From NCBI GenBank assembly GCA_905250885.1, contig CAJNOQ010000402.1, forward strand, positions 1 to 51,940: 51,940 nucleotides of DNA, written 5' to 3'. The DNA comes from Didymodactylos carnosus. Lineage: Eukaryota; Rotifera; Eurotatoria; Philodinida; Philodinidae. The position numbers and the translations under genes were made by a program. Position 1 is the first letter of the stretch, and every line of letters begins with the position of its first letter. Shown piece after piece: positions 1-10,436 of this stretch. The notes beneath the pieces were generated by a model that ran no database searches, had not been told where the DNA came from, and was given only the letters and a program-made list of their open reading frames with translations.

Positions 1-176
1 ATTAAGAAAGGTGCTGGTTATCTTTTTAGAGTTTCTGAAAAACTGGTTTTCCAGAAAACCGGGTCTTAAAGGGCCCTCCGCCCAAATCCTATTAGCCTTT
101 TTGCCTACTCGAGATCCTCTATCGAATGATGTATGAACGAACGAAATCGGAGCCGGACACCTGGGGCGGTTGCCTC
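1..176. repeat. Repeat fragment at the left edge
   Basis: The first ~72 bases closely match 51590-51660 (+) and, inverted, about 51283-51345. All three carry the core GAAAAACTGGTTTTC or a one-base variant. The remainder to 176 is noticeably richer in G+C than the window and does not encode the ATP9 residues expected just before the next exon. It is probably a dispersed element cut by the window edge. Confidence 0.7.
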
Positions 177-209
177 GTAAGTGATATTATCGTCATGCAT
201 ATTTTATAG

Positions 210-1742
210 GAGTTGAAGATAAATTACAAGAAAATGTTCGTCAAACACTAGAAATCTTGCGTAATGCAGGCATTAAAATATGGATGTTAACTGGTGATAA
301 ATTAGAAACTGCAACCTGTATAGCTAAAAGTTCAAAATTGATTGGACGTGAACATGATATTTACACATTTAAAACAATTACAACTCGTGAAGATTGTTTA
401 CAAGAATTGAATATGTTTCGACGTAAAACCGATTCGTGTCTAATTATTACCGGTGATACGTTACAAATATGTCTAGGATTTTATGAATCGGATCTGATGG
501 AATTGATTATTCAATGTCCGGCTGTTGTCGTTTGTCGATGTTCACCAACACAAAAAGCAAATGTTGTTAGTCTACTAAAAAAATATGGACAAAAACGCGT
601 GAGAGTGTGTGCTAGTAAGTAGTTTATATCTTATATGATTATTTCTCTAATTTAAAGTAGCTAATATGTTGCCATCATCTGTACTGTTTCGTCAGTATTC
701 TTTTAATCACACTTCTGAGTAACGTATATCATTTTTTTTCTTTCTAGTCGGAGATGGAGGAAACGATGTCAGCATGATACGTAAGTTGAAAAATTTTACA
801 TTTAGAACAATTTACTATTGCATTTGTATATTTATTTAGAAGCAGCTGATGTTGGCGTGGGTATTGTAGGAAAAGAAGGTACGTTTATTAAAATATTAAT
901 TAAACTATATAATCAAATTATTTTAATTCTATTACTCTAGGAAAACAAGCATCATTGGCCGCTGATTTTAGTATAAATCAATTTAGTTATTTATCTGATT
1001 TGTTACTGGTACATGGACGTAATTCGTATAAACGTTCAGCTGCTTTATCTCAATTTGTCATGCATCGTGGTCTTATTATCAGTGTTATGCAAGCTGTTTT
1101 CTCATCAATATTTTATTATGCATCTGTTGCACTTTATCAAGGTTTTCTATTAGTTGGCTATGGTACAATTTATACAATGTTTCCTGTTTTTTCATTGGTG
1201 TTAGATAAAGATGTACACTCAGAAATTGCTTTATTGTATCCAGAATTATATAAAGAGTTATCAAAAGGACGTTCACTCTCATTTAAAACATTTTTTCTCT
1301 GGGTATTTATTTCCATTTATCAAGGTGGTGCGATTATGTATGGTTCATTTTTGTTATTCGATGATGATTTTATTCATGTTGTATCGATTACATTCACATC
1401 ATTGATATTAACAGAATTGTTAATGGTGGCGTTAACAATACGTATGTAACAATACTTTGTATCAATATACAACCACATTACAAAGTGTATTCATTTATTT
1501 TAGGTACATGGCATCCATTGATGATCGTTGCTCAGTTATTAAGTTTAAGTGGTTATGTGATATCATTAATTGTATTTAAATCCCATTTTGATCCAGCATT
1601 TTTACAGTCATTTGATTTTATTTGGAAAGTATTAATTGTGACATTGGCATCATGTTTACCACTCTATATTCTTAAATTTATTCAAGTTAAATGTGCACCA
1701 CCAATACAGACCAAATTACAACAATATACATCATTAAAATAG
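210..1742 (+). CDS. ATP9: ATP9-type phospholipid-transporting P4-ATPase, C-terminal part (5 exons)
   Basis: Exons 210-614, 748-780, 840-878, 941-1441 and 1504-1742 (stop TAA-type TAG at 1740) join into 404 residues. They cover the end of the P domain and the C-terminal membrane bundle of a class-2 P4-ATPase (ATP9A/ATP9B/yeast Neo1). Visible hallmarks are [21 protein letters not shown], the hinge motif [38 protein letters not shown] and [15 protein letters not shown], followed by several hydrophobic segments and a short tail. ATP9 proteins sit in Golgi/endosomal membranes, act in lipid-asymmetry and trafficking control, and work without a CDC50 subunit. The phosphorylation site (DKTGT) and everything N-terminal lie outside the window. 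All introns are phase 1 and about 60 bp, except the first (133 bp). A 33-bp exon carries the hinge motif. No frameshift is seen. The family is secure; ATP9A versus ATP9B cannot be decided. Confidence 0.93.
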
Positions 1743-2865
1743 ATCAGTACTATGGCAATACGTATGATTAGTGTTGTTCAAGTTTTTCCATGTCTTATTT
1801 CTTTTAACGTTCAGATTTTATAAGTGTGCTAGAATGCTGAGAATGAGATAGAACACAGTAGAATATTGTATTTGTTAAACATTTTACCAACAAACTGTAC
1901 ATTTTTGTTTTGTTAATTGTAAACCATTAGACGATTACATCGTATCTAATAGTCTGTCATTTCCACCATATTCTTATATATTTTTAACTTATACATTTTT
2001 AACTACATTTTAGAAGTCAAAACTCTTTAGCTCGGTGTGTAGATAGATAAGCTGATAAAAATAGCAGTGTGAACAACATTGCTTACCTGTTGAGAATGTA
2101 AGACAAGCACTGTGCTCTCTACTCTATAGCTCGTTGCATAATCATGATAACTTGCAGATATATGAGCCTAAGTTCTGTTTAAAATTGAGAATGGTCTATG
2201 TGATGTCAGTTATTCTTTTACTTATCGAATTTTCCTAACTCTCTATCCTTGGGATTTGTGTCAGGTGTATGAAATCGATTCATTTTCTTCAAATAAATGT
2301 TTTTTTATTTATTGTTCTTTTATAAAATAATCATGCTTTTTCCGACCGATATTTTTTGTTTTTTTTTCTGTATTTACCAAAGAAAAAAAAACGATTGTTA
2401 TTTTGATTAATTTGATCTTTCGTACATTATTACCCTTATTTGGGATGATGTTATTACTGTTTTTCTCTGATACTTTCTCCTTTTTTTCTGTTAACGTTTG
2501 TTTGTTTCATCATATATGAAATATTTACAGTGATCAACTGATATTTTTTTTTTGAAATTGACGTTTAAAAAGAGAGAAAAATAGTTTGCTTTTCAAAATT
2601 TACTCTTTTATTTCACTAATGAATAGATAGAATATTTGAAAAACCAACGAAAGATCCTATAAGACTTAATCTACCGTTATACTTTCTCTTGGTATTGGAA
2701 AAGGAATTGGATAATCGATGAGCCAAATATAAACTGTAAGTTCATTTCTCTTTCGTAGTTAAGAGCTACGTTATATTTATTACATATGGCAAATGATTCG
2801 TCAATTAAAATAAAATCGAAATTTAAGTTCCAGCGAAATTAAAGAAACTCAGAATACAGAGAAAA
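1743..2865. other. ATP9 3' flank and intergenic region
   Basis: AT-rich sequence without a convincing reading frame. It presumably includes the ATP9 3' UTR; a possible poly(A) signal (AAATAAATG) lies near 2291. No structured repeat was recognised. Confidence 0.5.
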
Positions 2866-3065
2866 ATGAAGGAATTTTTCCAAACAAGAACTCTTTCGCT
2901 TTTCGATTACTCTGACGAAATTCTTCGAGAAGAATATGAAGTTAGTGCTGTTATTGTTTATGTAACGCATAGTAAACACTTTAGTGAATATAAATCTTGG
3001 ACGTTTCATTGCGTTCAGTTTCTATTGTTATCTGTGACACAAAATAGAAACGATATTATTATTCT

Positions 3066-3081
3066 CTGCTTTTATTTCTAG
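3066..3081 (+). promoter_or_regulatory. Splice-acceptor-like site 13 nt before TM2D3 ATG
   Basis: CTGCTTTTATTTCTAG is a strong pyrimidine-rich 3' splice site. It is either the end of a 5' UTR intron (a GTTAGT donor exists near 2940) or a spliced-leader acceptor. Confidence 0.5.
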
Positions 3082-3094
3082 AAACAATGACCAC

Positions 3095-3754
3095 ATGATA
3101 TATGATACCAATCTACTATTGCATCGAATTGTGAACCGGATAATATTTCCATTTCTATACGTAACAAGTCTAATTTCTAGTGTTCAGTCAGCATTACTTA
3201 CAAATCGTCAATGTCTTCTGCATAGTTTGATATCTTGTCACGATGTTCCCGTTGAGTGTTTAGAATGTCCATTAAAAACAGATTGCATATACGGTCAGAT
3301 ATTATCTACAAAATGTACAATGTTAAACGGAACATGTTTAGTATACTCTACATCGAATATGAAAGTTCGAGAATTTGAAAAGAATTATATATGTCGTTAT
3401 TGTTATCAAGTGCCATTGGACAATCATACGTGTACACCAAATTTACAATGTAAAAAACACGATTATTATTCATCAAATTGTACGATTGATTCAAATATTC
3501 TATGTTTGGGTTCAAGAACGTTTCGTCGAAATGTAGAATGTAATTTTACAAGTGGATATCGTACACGGACAGTTTTTATTTTGAGTATACTATTGGGAGG
3601 ATTTGGTGTTGATCGATTTTATTTAGGACAAATAAAGGAAGGTTTTGGCAAGATTTTTTCATTCGGAGGTTTAGGCATATGGACATTGATTGATTCATTA
3701 CTTATTGCTTGTGGATATTTAACGCCAGAGGATGGAAGTGTGTATATAACATAG
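3095..3754 (+). CDS. TM2D3: TM2 domain-containing protein 3 (almondex-like)
   Basis: One uninterrupted 219-residue frame. An N-terminal hydrophobic stretch (about residues 15-35) looks like a signal peptide. A cysteine-rich extracellular region follows (about 40-155) with the TM2D3 pattern, including CRYCYQVP and CLGSRTF, and possible N-glycosylation sites (NGT, NHT, NCT, NFT). The C-terminal TM2 domain (about 160-210) has two hydrophobic helices joined by a loop holding GVDRFYLGQ; its DRF triplet is the family signature. The end, GYLTPEDGSVYIT, matches the closing motif of TM2D3. Drosophila almondex acts maternally in Notch signalling, and TM2D proteins are linked to endolysosomal function. 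The start at 3095 is preferred because it precedes the signal peptide. A 3' splice-like site ends at 3081, and an out-of-frame ATG at 3087 makes a three-codon upstream ORF. A frame at 2866 could belong to a spliced 5' UTR but stops before joining. Confidence 0.9.
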   Translation: MIYDTNLLLHRIVNRIIFPFLYVTSLISSVQSALLTNRQCLLHSLISCHDVPVECLECPLKTDCIYGQILSTKCTMLNGTCLVYSTSNMKVREFEKNYICRYCYQVPLDNHTCTPNLQCKKHDYYSSNCTIDSNILCLGSRTFRRNVECNFTSGYRTRTVFILSILLGGFGVDRFYLGQIKEGFGKIFSFGGLGIWTLIDSLLIACGYLTPEDGSVYIT

Positions 3755-4618
3755 CGACTTAAAAGTTTTCGGGGGATTTTCAGTTGTTTATTGCATGTCA
3801 TTTTCTTGTTAACATTGTCGTTGTTATTTTTTTCGTTAAATACAAATTATGTTTTGTAAAATGTCATATTTATTATAAAATAAAATTCAACTATTTCCGT
3901 TATAGGTGACAGAAGATTTAATCACTTTTAGATAAATAGATATTTTCATGTACTGAAGGCTCCCTTTCACACACACTAGGTAACTAGGCAGACATTAGCA
4001 AAAAGATGAAGTTTATATTATTCATTTTTTATTGAATGATCATAAAGTTGGAATTAGTGACTATCTTTCCCGAAAATAGCAACTTTTAATCATCAGCGGA
4101 ACAATGAGAAAATCTAGAAGCTAGGAACTAGAAAATTTTCTCAAAAATTGATCAGAATAACGAAAATTAATTTTTTTGGTAAGTCAGATTCATTTGACCA
4201 TTGAAAATAATATCGATGTCGATTTGTTACTCTGTAGACTACTTGTTAGCGAAAGAATTGTCTGAATTGAACTTCGGCTTTGATGAAAAAAATTATTTCC
4301 TTTACTAACAAAGTTTCCATTCACCGTGTCCTCAGTGTAATGAGTACACTGTTTACGAAAAAACGAAAATTAGTGAGAACTAACGATAGCCCATGAATTT
4401 CATACAAAACCGGTATTTGCTACCGTATGCCTAGTCGAAAGATACTTAAGAAAAAATAGTATTGATTTTATTTATTAGCTATCTTTATTCAAAAGGATCG
4501 TGAAGATAGAATACGATACATGTAAAAAAAATAATAAAAATAAATCCCATAAATCTAAATAGTATAAACAGATATTGACCTCTCTTAGTTTTTTATCCTG
4601 GATTTCACAAATATTTGG
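3755..4618. other. Convergent intergenic region (TM2D3 / bHLH 3' ends)
   Basis: AT-rich and non-coding. An AATAAA at about 3879 on the + strand fits the TM2D3 poly(A) signal. TTTATT words near 4468-4487 (AATAAA on the minus strand) could serve the bHLH gene. No repeat was recognised. Confidence 0.5.
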
Positions 4619-6005
4619 TTACTGTTGTTGTATTTTCAACATCATATCTAGTTTTTGCATATACTTTGTTGCGGCATCAATTATTTCTCGTCGGGTCATT
4701 GTTGAACGTGGTGAAAGTGACGTTTGTGTGGATACCAATTCTTCTGGCAAGGTTAAACGTAATAACTCAAAAGCATCTTTTATTTTTTGTTGACTACGTT
4801 TTTGTTCCAAATTATGTCGTAAACGACGTTCAGAATTCATTGATAAATTTTCTACATTTTGAATGTTGTTTAATTTTGATGATGATGATGGTAATGAAGT
4901 ATCCAGTATAAACTGTTGTTTTGAATAGGAAGTTATAGGTGTAGTTGGCGCAGAATGCTGAACGAGTTGTGTTGGTACAACAGAATCGCTTAGTGATGTC
5001 TGTGGTGGTAGCGTTTGTATATCATCTTAAACAGTAAAAGGCAAGTATAAACGCGAAAATTTTTTGATTATAAAAATTAGAACATTTAAATGATGATAAA
5101 AAAACTGTAAAGAAAAAACTTAGATTAAACTTTGTTTTCTGACCTCTCAATGTATTTAGAACAACTGGGGTTCTTATATAACGAATGGACGGTACAACAC
5201 CATCTTTGATATTTTGAATATTTGTGTTTAATTGTAAATGATTTGTTAATGGTGAAAGAGGTGACTCGACATAATGACGTTTAATTGGTGATCCAATTTC
5301 ATATTGATATTGACATTGACGTTTAAGACCAGTTGATGGGCTGAAATTAGAAAAACAATTTGATTTGTTAAAATGATGTTAGCTAAAATTTAGATGTGCA
5401 TGTGTTAAAATCTTATAGCACTCCATATAACTTGCATAAGGATGTAGAACTTATAAGATACAGTAAGAATTTAATTCCGACTTTGAGTCAATCTGAGCTA
5501 GAGTTGACTATATTATCACTTTTTTGAAGTTATATTTATGAATATTTACATTAGAATTTTGGCTTGTCTGTATTACTAGTCTTACCTATGATAGATATTT
5601 GGCTGTTGCTGTGTTGTCTGACATCGATAATGTGGTTCAGGATAATATTCTGGTTGAAATGATAAACGACTAAAACATGCCGATATTTTGGGTGATGAAA
5701 ATAGTTGTGGTGTATGATGTTGTTGGTGTTGTGACCGATAACATTTTTGACGTTGAGAATGAAATGTTACCATGGGTGAAGTAAAACAAACAGGATGAGT
5801 AGATATTGGAGAATTATAAATTGGATTTGGCAAAACATATTCTTGAATTGGCGATTGTAATAAAATGTTATGATTGGAATTATCTTGAAGGTAAACTAAA
5901 AATAGAAGAAAAAAATAAGAAAATACAAACATAATTATCATTTTGTTCTACCTAATTGAGAAGAACGTTCAAGTTCTGAATTTGACAACGTATACATTAA
6001 TTCAC
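4619..6005 (-). CDS. bHLH transcription factor, Myc/Max/Mondo-like, 4 exons
   Basis: Minus-strand exons 6005-5952, 5895-5586, 5340-5144 and 5025-4619 join in frame with GT..AG introns. From the first ATG (5997) this gives 319 residues. The first ~245 are Q/S/P/H/T-rich and look disordered. The C-terminus (about 249-316) is a basic helix-loop-helix: basic region ERRLRHNLEQKR, helix 1 IKDAFELLRLTLP, a serine-rich loop, and helix 2 RREIIDAATKYMQKL. It stops soon after helix 2, so there is at most a very short zipper. The HN..E..R flavour suggests an E-box binder of the Myc/Max/Mondo or MITF/USF group, but the spacing of the contact residues is unusual. An acceptor lies 8 nt before the ATG, so the true start could be further upstream. 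A tiny possible first exon on the minus strand (6987-6972, encoding MALLL) would join in phase but is unproven. bHLH is secure; the subfamily is not. Confidence 0.75.
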
Positions 6006-6022
6006 CTAAAACAAGAGTAAAA
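6006..6022 (-). promoter_or_regulatory. Splice-acceptor-like site 8 nt before bHLH ATG
   Basis: On the minus strand, TTTACTCTTGTTTTAG ends at 6006, with the ATG at 5997. It could be a trans-splice acceptor, or the acceptor of an intron that follows an unseen first exon. Confidence 0.45.
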
Positions 6023-6756
6023 AATGAAACATATGTACGGTGACAATATTGCTTTTCTCTTTAAAGCAGAGGTTTTCCTTGATTTAGTAGAGGATAAAGA
6101 ATTCAGCTGGAAATCTAAATGCACCTCAATAAATAAGAAAACCTTCATAAACGACAAGCAGAATGTTTAATCAAAAATGTAAAAACATTTTAAGTCATCG
6201 ACTAAGGGCATCAATAACGACGATTGTAATATTTTTTCATTATTACAGAGACAATCCAAATTGCAACTCTCAAACGTTGTGGACAATAAGAATATTCACT
6301 AGCACACACACTATTAAACGGAATATTCATTAACTTTTTATTAAGCTAGTCTTGGCTTTTATCAGAAAAAACTAAAAGCCATCCTACTTTTTAATAATGT
6401 TTAACATTCATATATACGTGGTTATTCAAGTAGTTGATAACTATTTAAAAATATGAAAATATATTGACACTAACGTTGAACCTTTTCTATATTGAACACC
6501 TGCAAATAACAGTCACAAAAATCATTCTATATGTCATGTGTATGCATGGTCAAAATGATCGAGAATACAAAGGAATATGTGTATGAAAGAGCAGATGATC
6601 ATCTTGATAGAGAAGATTATAATTATGAATCATTTTTTTGTTCTCTTTTTAAGCACACTATGTAACTGGGAAAATATATTCTTTTTTAATATAAAATTCT
6701 CTCATTTCAGCACTGTTTTCTCTTGAGTCAGCCACTCGTTCTCGGCTATATATAAT

Positions 6757-6798
6757 ATCATACAAGTGTACTACCATATCATACAAGTGTACTACCAT
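6757..6798. repeat. Two-copy 21-bp tandem repeat
   Basis: The unit beginning ATCATACAAGTGTACTACC is repeated back to back without mismatch (6757-6777 and 6778-6798), followed by the start of a third copy. Each unit contains the palindromic core GTGTAC or AGTGTACT. Confidence 0.85.
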
Positions 6799-7824
6799 AT
6801 CACTCTTCAAAAGCTATGCAGATGAACGATCTGAATTTATTTTTGTGACATGTGCTTTAATTAATTTACGATTCAGTTCCGAACACTGAGCATATTGTGT
6901 AGAACTTGGCTTTGACAAGACAATTAATTTAAACTTTATTTTGAGAAGAAAAAGAACTTATATATACAAACCTAAGAGGAGAGCCATTACATAAGGTGGA
7001 TGAGATAATTAATATTTATACTTCATTCCACGATTGTTCAGTATAACTTTATAAACTGAAGTATTGTCATGCTTTTGGTTTGTTGAAAAAATATGGATTG
7101 TTTTTCAGAGTAAGGAATTTGTAATTTGCAGATACTTTGGAAGAAGAAGATACTGCATCAAACTCCGAACAACTGATCCTTCTCTATCCCTGTGGAAATG
7201 AATTATCTTGAGTGAGAAAAGTCAGATCAGGAGGAAACTCAATAGTTGGTACTCTATTAACATACATATATCATTGATAAATAAATTACCGTCTTATTAA
7301 GCATGGCAGATATATTTGTACTCAAAGATGAGATGGAAAAATTTAACTAATTGAATGAAGATGAACTATAACTATCTGTTGTCTGTACTGTCAAAAAATG
7401 TCGGTGTGGTAATCGTTACTTCAGTGAATGTACTCAAAATCGTATTCTGCTGAAAAATGCGACTAGTGCTTATGCGTACTCATGCATTTTTTTTACCCAC
7501 GAGCACTTAGATGCGTACTCATGTTATGAGTACTTTCAATAGGGTACTGTAAGTAACATTTGTACATCAGAAAATCTTTATTGAAATACTTAATGACGAA
7601 GAAGTCGCACATTCTATCGACTCATTAAAAGCGCTCTATTAACTCATGTTATTGAAACGTTACTTATTCTTCGAATTATCACTATTCGATTCTTCGCACA
7701 TAATTAACATACCAATTTTTAAACTTTAAAATGAGATCGATATTAAAGATGTCACTCTATTTAAATACGTGGTTTAATTGTTTTCGTTTTCGTGATTAAA
7801 CTCATGTAGTCATCATGATGGAGG

Positions 7825-7838
7825 GGTTTCATAGCAAC
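7825..7838 (+). promoter_or_regulatory. X-box-like motif (candidate RFX site) upstream of DAW1
   Basis: GGTTTCATAGCAAC matches 13 of 14 positions of the nematode X-box consensus GTHNYYATRRNAAC. It is a near-symmetric GGTT/AACC inverted half-site, 278 bp before the DAW1 start codon. RFX factors drive cilium genes, and DAW1 is a motile-cilium gene, which raises the prior. Binding is an inference. Confidence 0.45.
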
Positions 7839-8089
7839 CTAAGAAAATTTGAAAAACAGTCATGTTATAAGATGAAAAATTGACTATCGCATGGCAGTTT
7901 GACAAAAAAAGTTCACAATACTTTCGTACAGGAAGATAATAATACATTGCTTTATGAATAAATGATATAATCGTAGTAAAAAAACAACATTGCTATTTGA
8001 TTCATGTTAGGAAAAATACTTTTTAGTATCTATCCTTCACGATCACAGAGCACTGCCTTCAAATTATCTTATAAAGTACTCTAATCTTT

Positions 8090-8102
8090 AATTTTCTTGT
8101 AG
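8090..8102 (+). promoter_or_regulatory. Splice-acceptor-like site 13 nt before DAW1 ATG
   Basis: TAATTTTCTTGTAG ends at 8102 and the DAW1 ATG is at 8116. The N-terminal protein sequence is complete, so this acceptor lies in the 5' UTR. Confidence 0.55.
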
Positions 8103-8115
8103 ATAAACATTCAAA

Positions 8116-10436
8116 ATGCGACTAAAACGTTTTCTATTACGATATTATCCACCAGGTTAGCAAACACAAGTCTAATTTCATTGGTCACTTCAATCATTTA
8201 TTTTTTTTCTTTGAAGGAATTATTTTGGAATATGAACAAAGCAATGTCTTGAAAACAAAATCAATCGATCTCTTAGATTTAAAAGCAGAGTAATTATACT
8301 CTTTATAACTTCATTTCTAAAACAGAGAATATAGCAATTATTTTCGTTGTTTAGCACGGATGTAAATAGTATTGTCGAAGAAATTGTTAGGAAAGAACCA
8401 CTGATCACATCAACAAAAATTGAAAAAGTCAGAGAGCTTGTTGAAAGTAAAGATTAAAGCAATTTTATCTCTATTTAGTAAATAACTTTATCGTTTTGTA
8501 CAATAGGACTGCAGGAAAAAATTTCACAACAAGATGATAGACGATTTTATTTATTCAAAGTAAGAAACTTATCTCGTGGAACTTCTTGTATCTAAGGTCT
8601 TGACCATTCGATATTTTTCATTAAGATCTGGATACATAAAAATTCAAGAAGTTAAGATATGGACTATTTTGAAACTTTTTGCCTTCTTTACGTTGCTAAT
8701 TCTTAAATCATCGTTTTGTTTTTGTACTCTTGTTTGCATATAAGTGCGAAAGTTTTTTATACTCAGAATCACGTTTCACTTTTTTCTTTCTTGGACATAG
8801 TTGTTTGGGAAGACTATGATCTTGCACAAGATCTTAATTACAAGAAGTTTTACTACGTTAGTTGTTTTATCCGCAGATAATCAAAGTAATTTCTGTTTTT
8901 CAGGTTTTACGTGCACATATTCTTCCATTAACTTAGTAAGTAACCTTAATCTATATTTGTTCTTTATATTCAGTGCTCATGTTTTCTAGTGTGTCATTCA
9001 ATAAATCTGGATCAACGTCAGTATCGGTTTTAGGAACGGTGAGAATTTATGACTAATATAGGTTGTTTATTTTGAAGATTTATTACTGGATCATACGATC
9101 GTACGTGTAAGGTCTGGGATACAGCATCTGGAGAAGAATTACACACATTAGAAGGACACAAAAATGTTGTTTACGCAATAAGTTTCAATAATCCATATGG
9201 GTAAATTTATAAAATTGATATGGAGCAATAATAATACGATGAATGTATGTTTTTAGAGACAAAATAGCAACTGGATCGTTTGATAAAACTGCTCGTTTAT
9301 GGAGTACAGAACGCGGTACATGTTATCATACATTTCGTGGACATACTGGTGAAATCGTAAGTACTTTTGTATAATCACACTTTCCCGACTGATCTTTTCT
9401 TTTTGTTATGTGAAGGTATGTTTAGCATTTAATCCTCAAAGCACGGTTCTTGTTACGGGCAGTATGGATCACACAGCCAAATTATGGGATATCGTTGCTG
9501 GAACAGAAATTGCATCGTTACATGGACATACGGGTGAAATTATATCTGTTAGTTTTAACACAAGAGGTGACCAAGTGATAACAGCATCGTTTGATAGAAC
9601 AGTAGCCATATGGAGTGTCAAAACTGGAGAGTAAGTTATAATTAAAATTATCCTATTTTTTTCTTTTGTGCTCGACTATAGTGGAATATTTTCAATCTCT
9701 TCTAATGTTAATTATTTTTTATTCTAGAAAAATTCATACATTGATTGGACATACGGCTGAAGTGAGTAGTGCTCAATTTAATTGGGATTGTAGTCGTATT
9801 GTCACGGGTAGTATGGATAAAACGTGTAAATTATGGGATGCAATGACAGGTATGAGAGTTATTTAATTCGATTTTTTATTTCGATCTTGTCATGAATTTT
9901 ATATACGGTTATAGGCGAATGTGTTGGAACAGTACGTGGTCATGAAGATGAAGTTCTAGATGTTGTGTTCGATTGTACTGGCCAGTATATTGCAACAGCT
10001 TCGGCTGATAAAACAGGACGAATCTATGATGCATTTAATCAACTGTGCATAGCAACTTTAAATGGACATCAAGCAGAAATATCTAAGGTATTTAGTATAA
10101 GACTTTTTTAATTGTTTAATAATCTTACTGTATTTTCCATATTTATAGATTGTATTTAATCCTCAAGGAAATCGTGTTATAACTGCGAGTGCAGATAAAA
10201 CAGCGCGAATCTGGGATCCATTAACTGGTGAATGTAAACAAATATTAGAGGGACATACAGATGAAATATTTAGTTGTGCGTTTAATTATGAAGGAAACAC
10301 GATTATAACAGGTTAATAAACGAGTGCTATGCTAGTTTTCTAAAATACTCTGCTTTCAATTATACCCATAGTTATTAAATTTTTGATGTTTCTATTTCTA
10401 GGTAGTAAAGATAATACTTGTCGAATATGGAGGTGA
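8116..10436 (+). CDS. DAW1: Dynein assembly factor with WD repeats 1 (DAW1/WDR69), 13 exons
   Basis: Exons 8116-8155, 8217-8289, 8355-8446, 8507-8559, 8904-8935, 8990-9016, 9078-9200, 9257-9356, 9416-9630, 9728-9849, 9915-10087, 10149-10311 and 10402-10436 give 415 residues, the usual length of vertebrate DAW1. The N-terminus [14 protein letters not shown] and the segment [11 protein letters not shown] are DAW1 signatures. About residue 85 onward is an eight-bladed WD40 array, recognisable by [67 protein letters not shown] and the ending [14 protein letters not shown]1 acts in the cytoplasm in preassembly and import of outer dynein arms, so motile cilia are implied. Exon 6 is only 27 bp, and its donor is best read as GTCAGT at 9017, which restores the family sequence. 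Intron 4 (8560-8903) is larger than the others and holds repeat-like DNA. A splice-acceptor-like site ends 13 nt before the ATG. Confidence 0.95.
8575..8850. repeat. Degenerate repeat inside DAW1 intron 4
   Basis: This stretch carries words such as CTAAGGTCTTG, TTCTTGGACATA and AAGATCTT that recur in the same style at 32.88-33.29 kb (CTAAGGTCTTGGGTACAAG, TTCTTGGACATAAC). It accounts for the unusual size of the intron. The alignment was made by eye. Confidence 0.45.

Larger units (their letters stand above)
6006..8115. other. Divergent intergenic/promoter region, bHLH (-) and DAW1 (+)
   Basis: About 2.1 kb with no convincing coding sequence. It holds a two-copy 21-bp tandem repeat (6757-6798) and an X-box-like motif (7825-7838). 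The rest is featureless AT-rich DNA. Confidence 0.5.

Noticed and set aside
2866..3081. 71-codon frame just upstream of TM2D3
   Set aside because: Not part of the TM2D3 protein; splicing at the available sites leads to an immediate stop, so at most it is 5' UTR.
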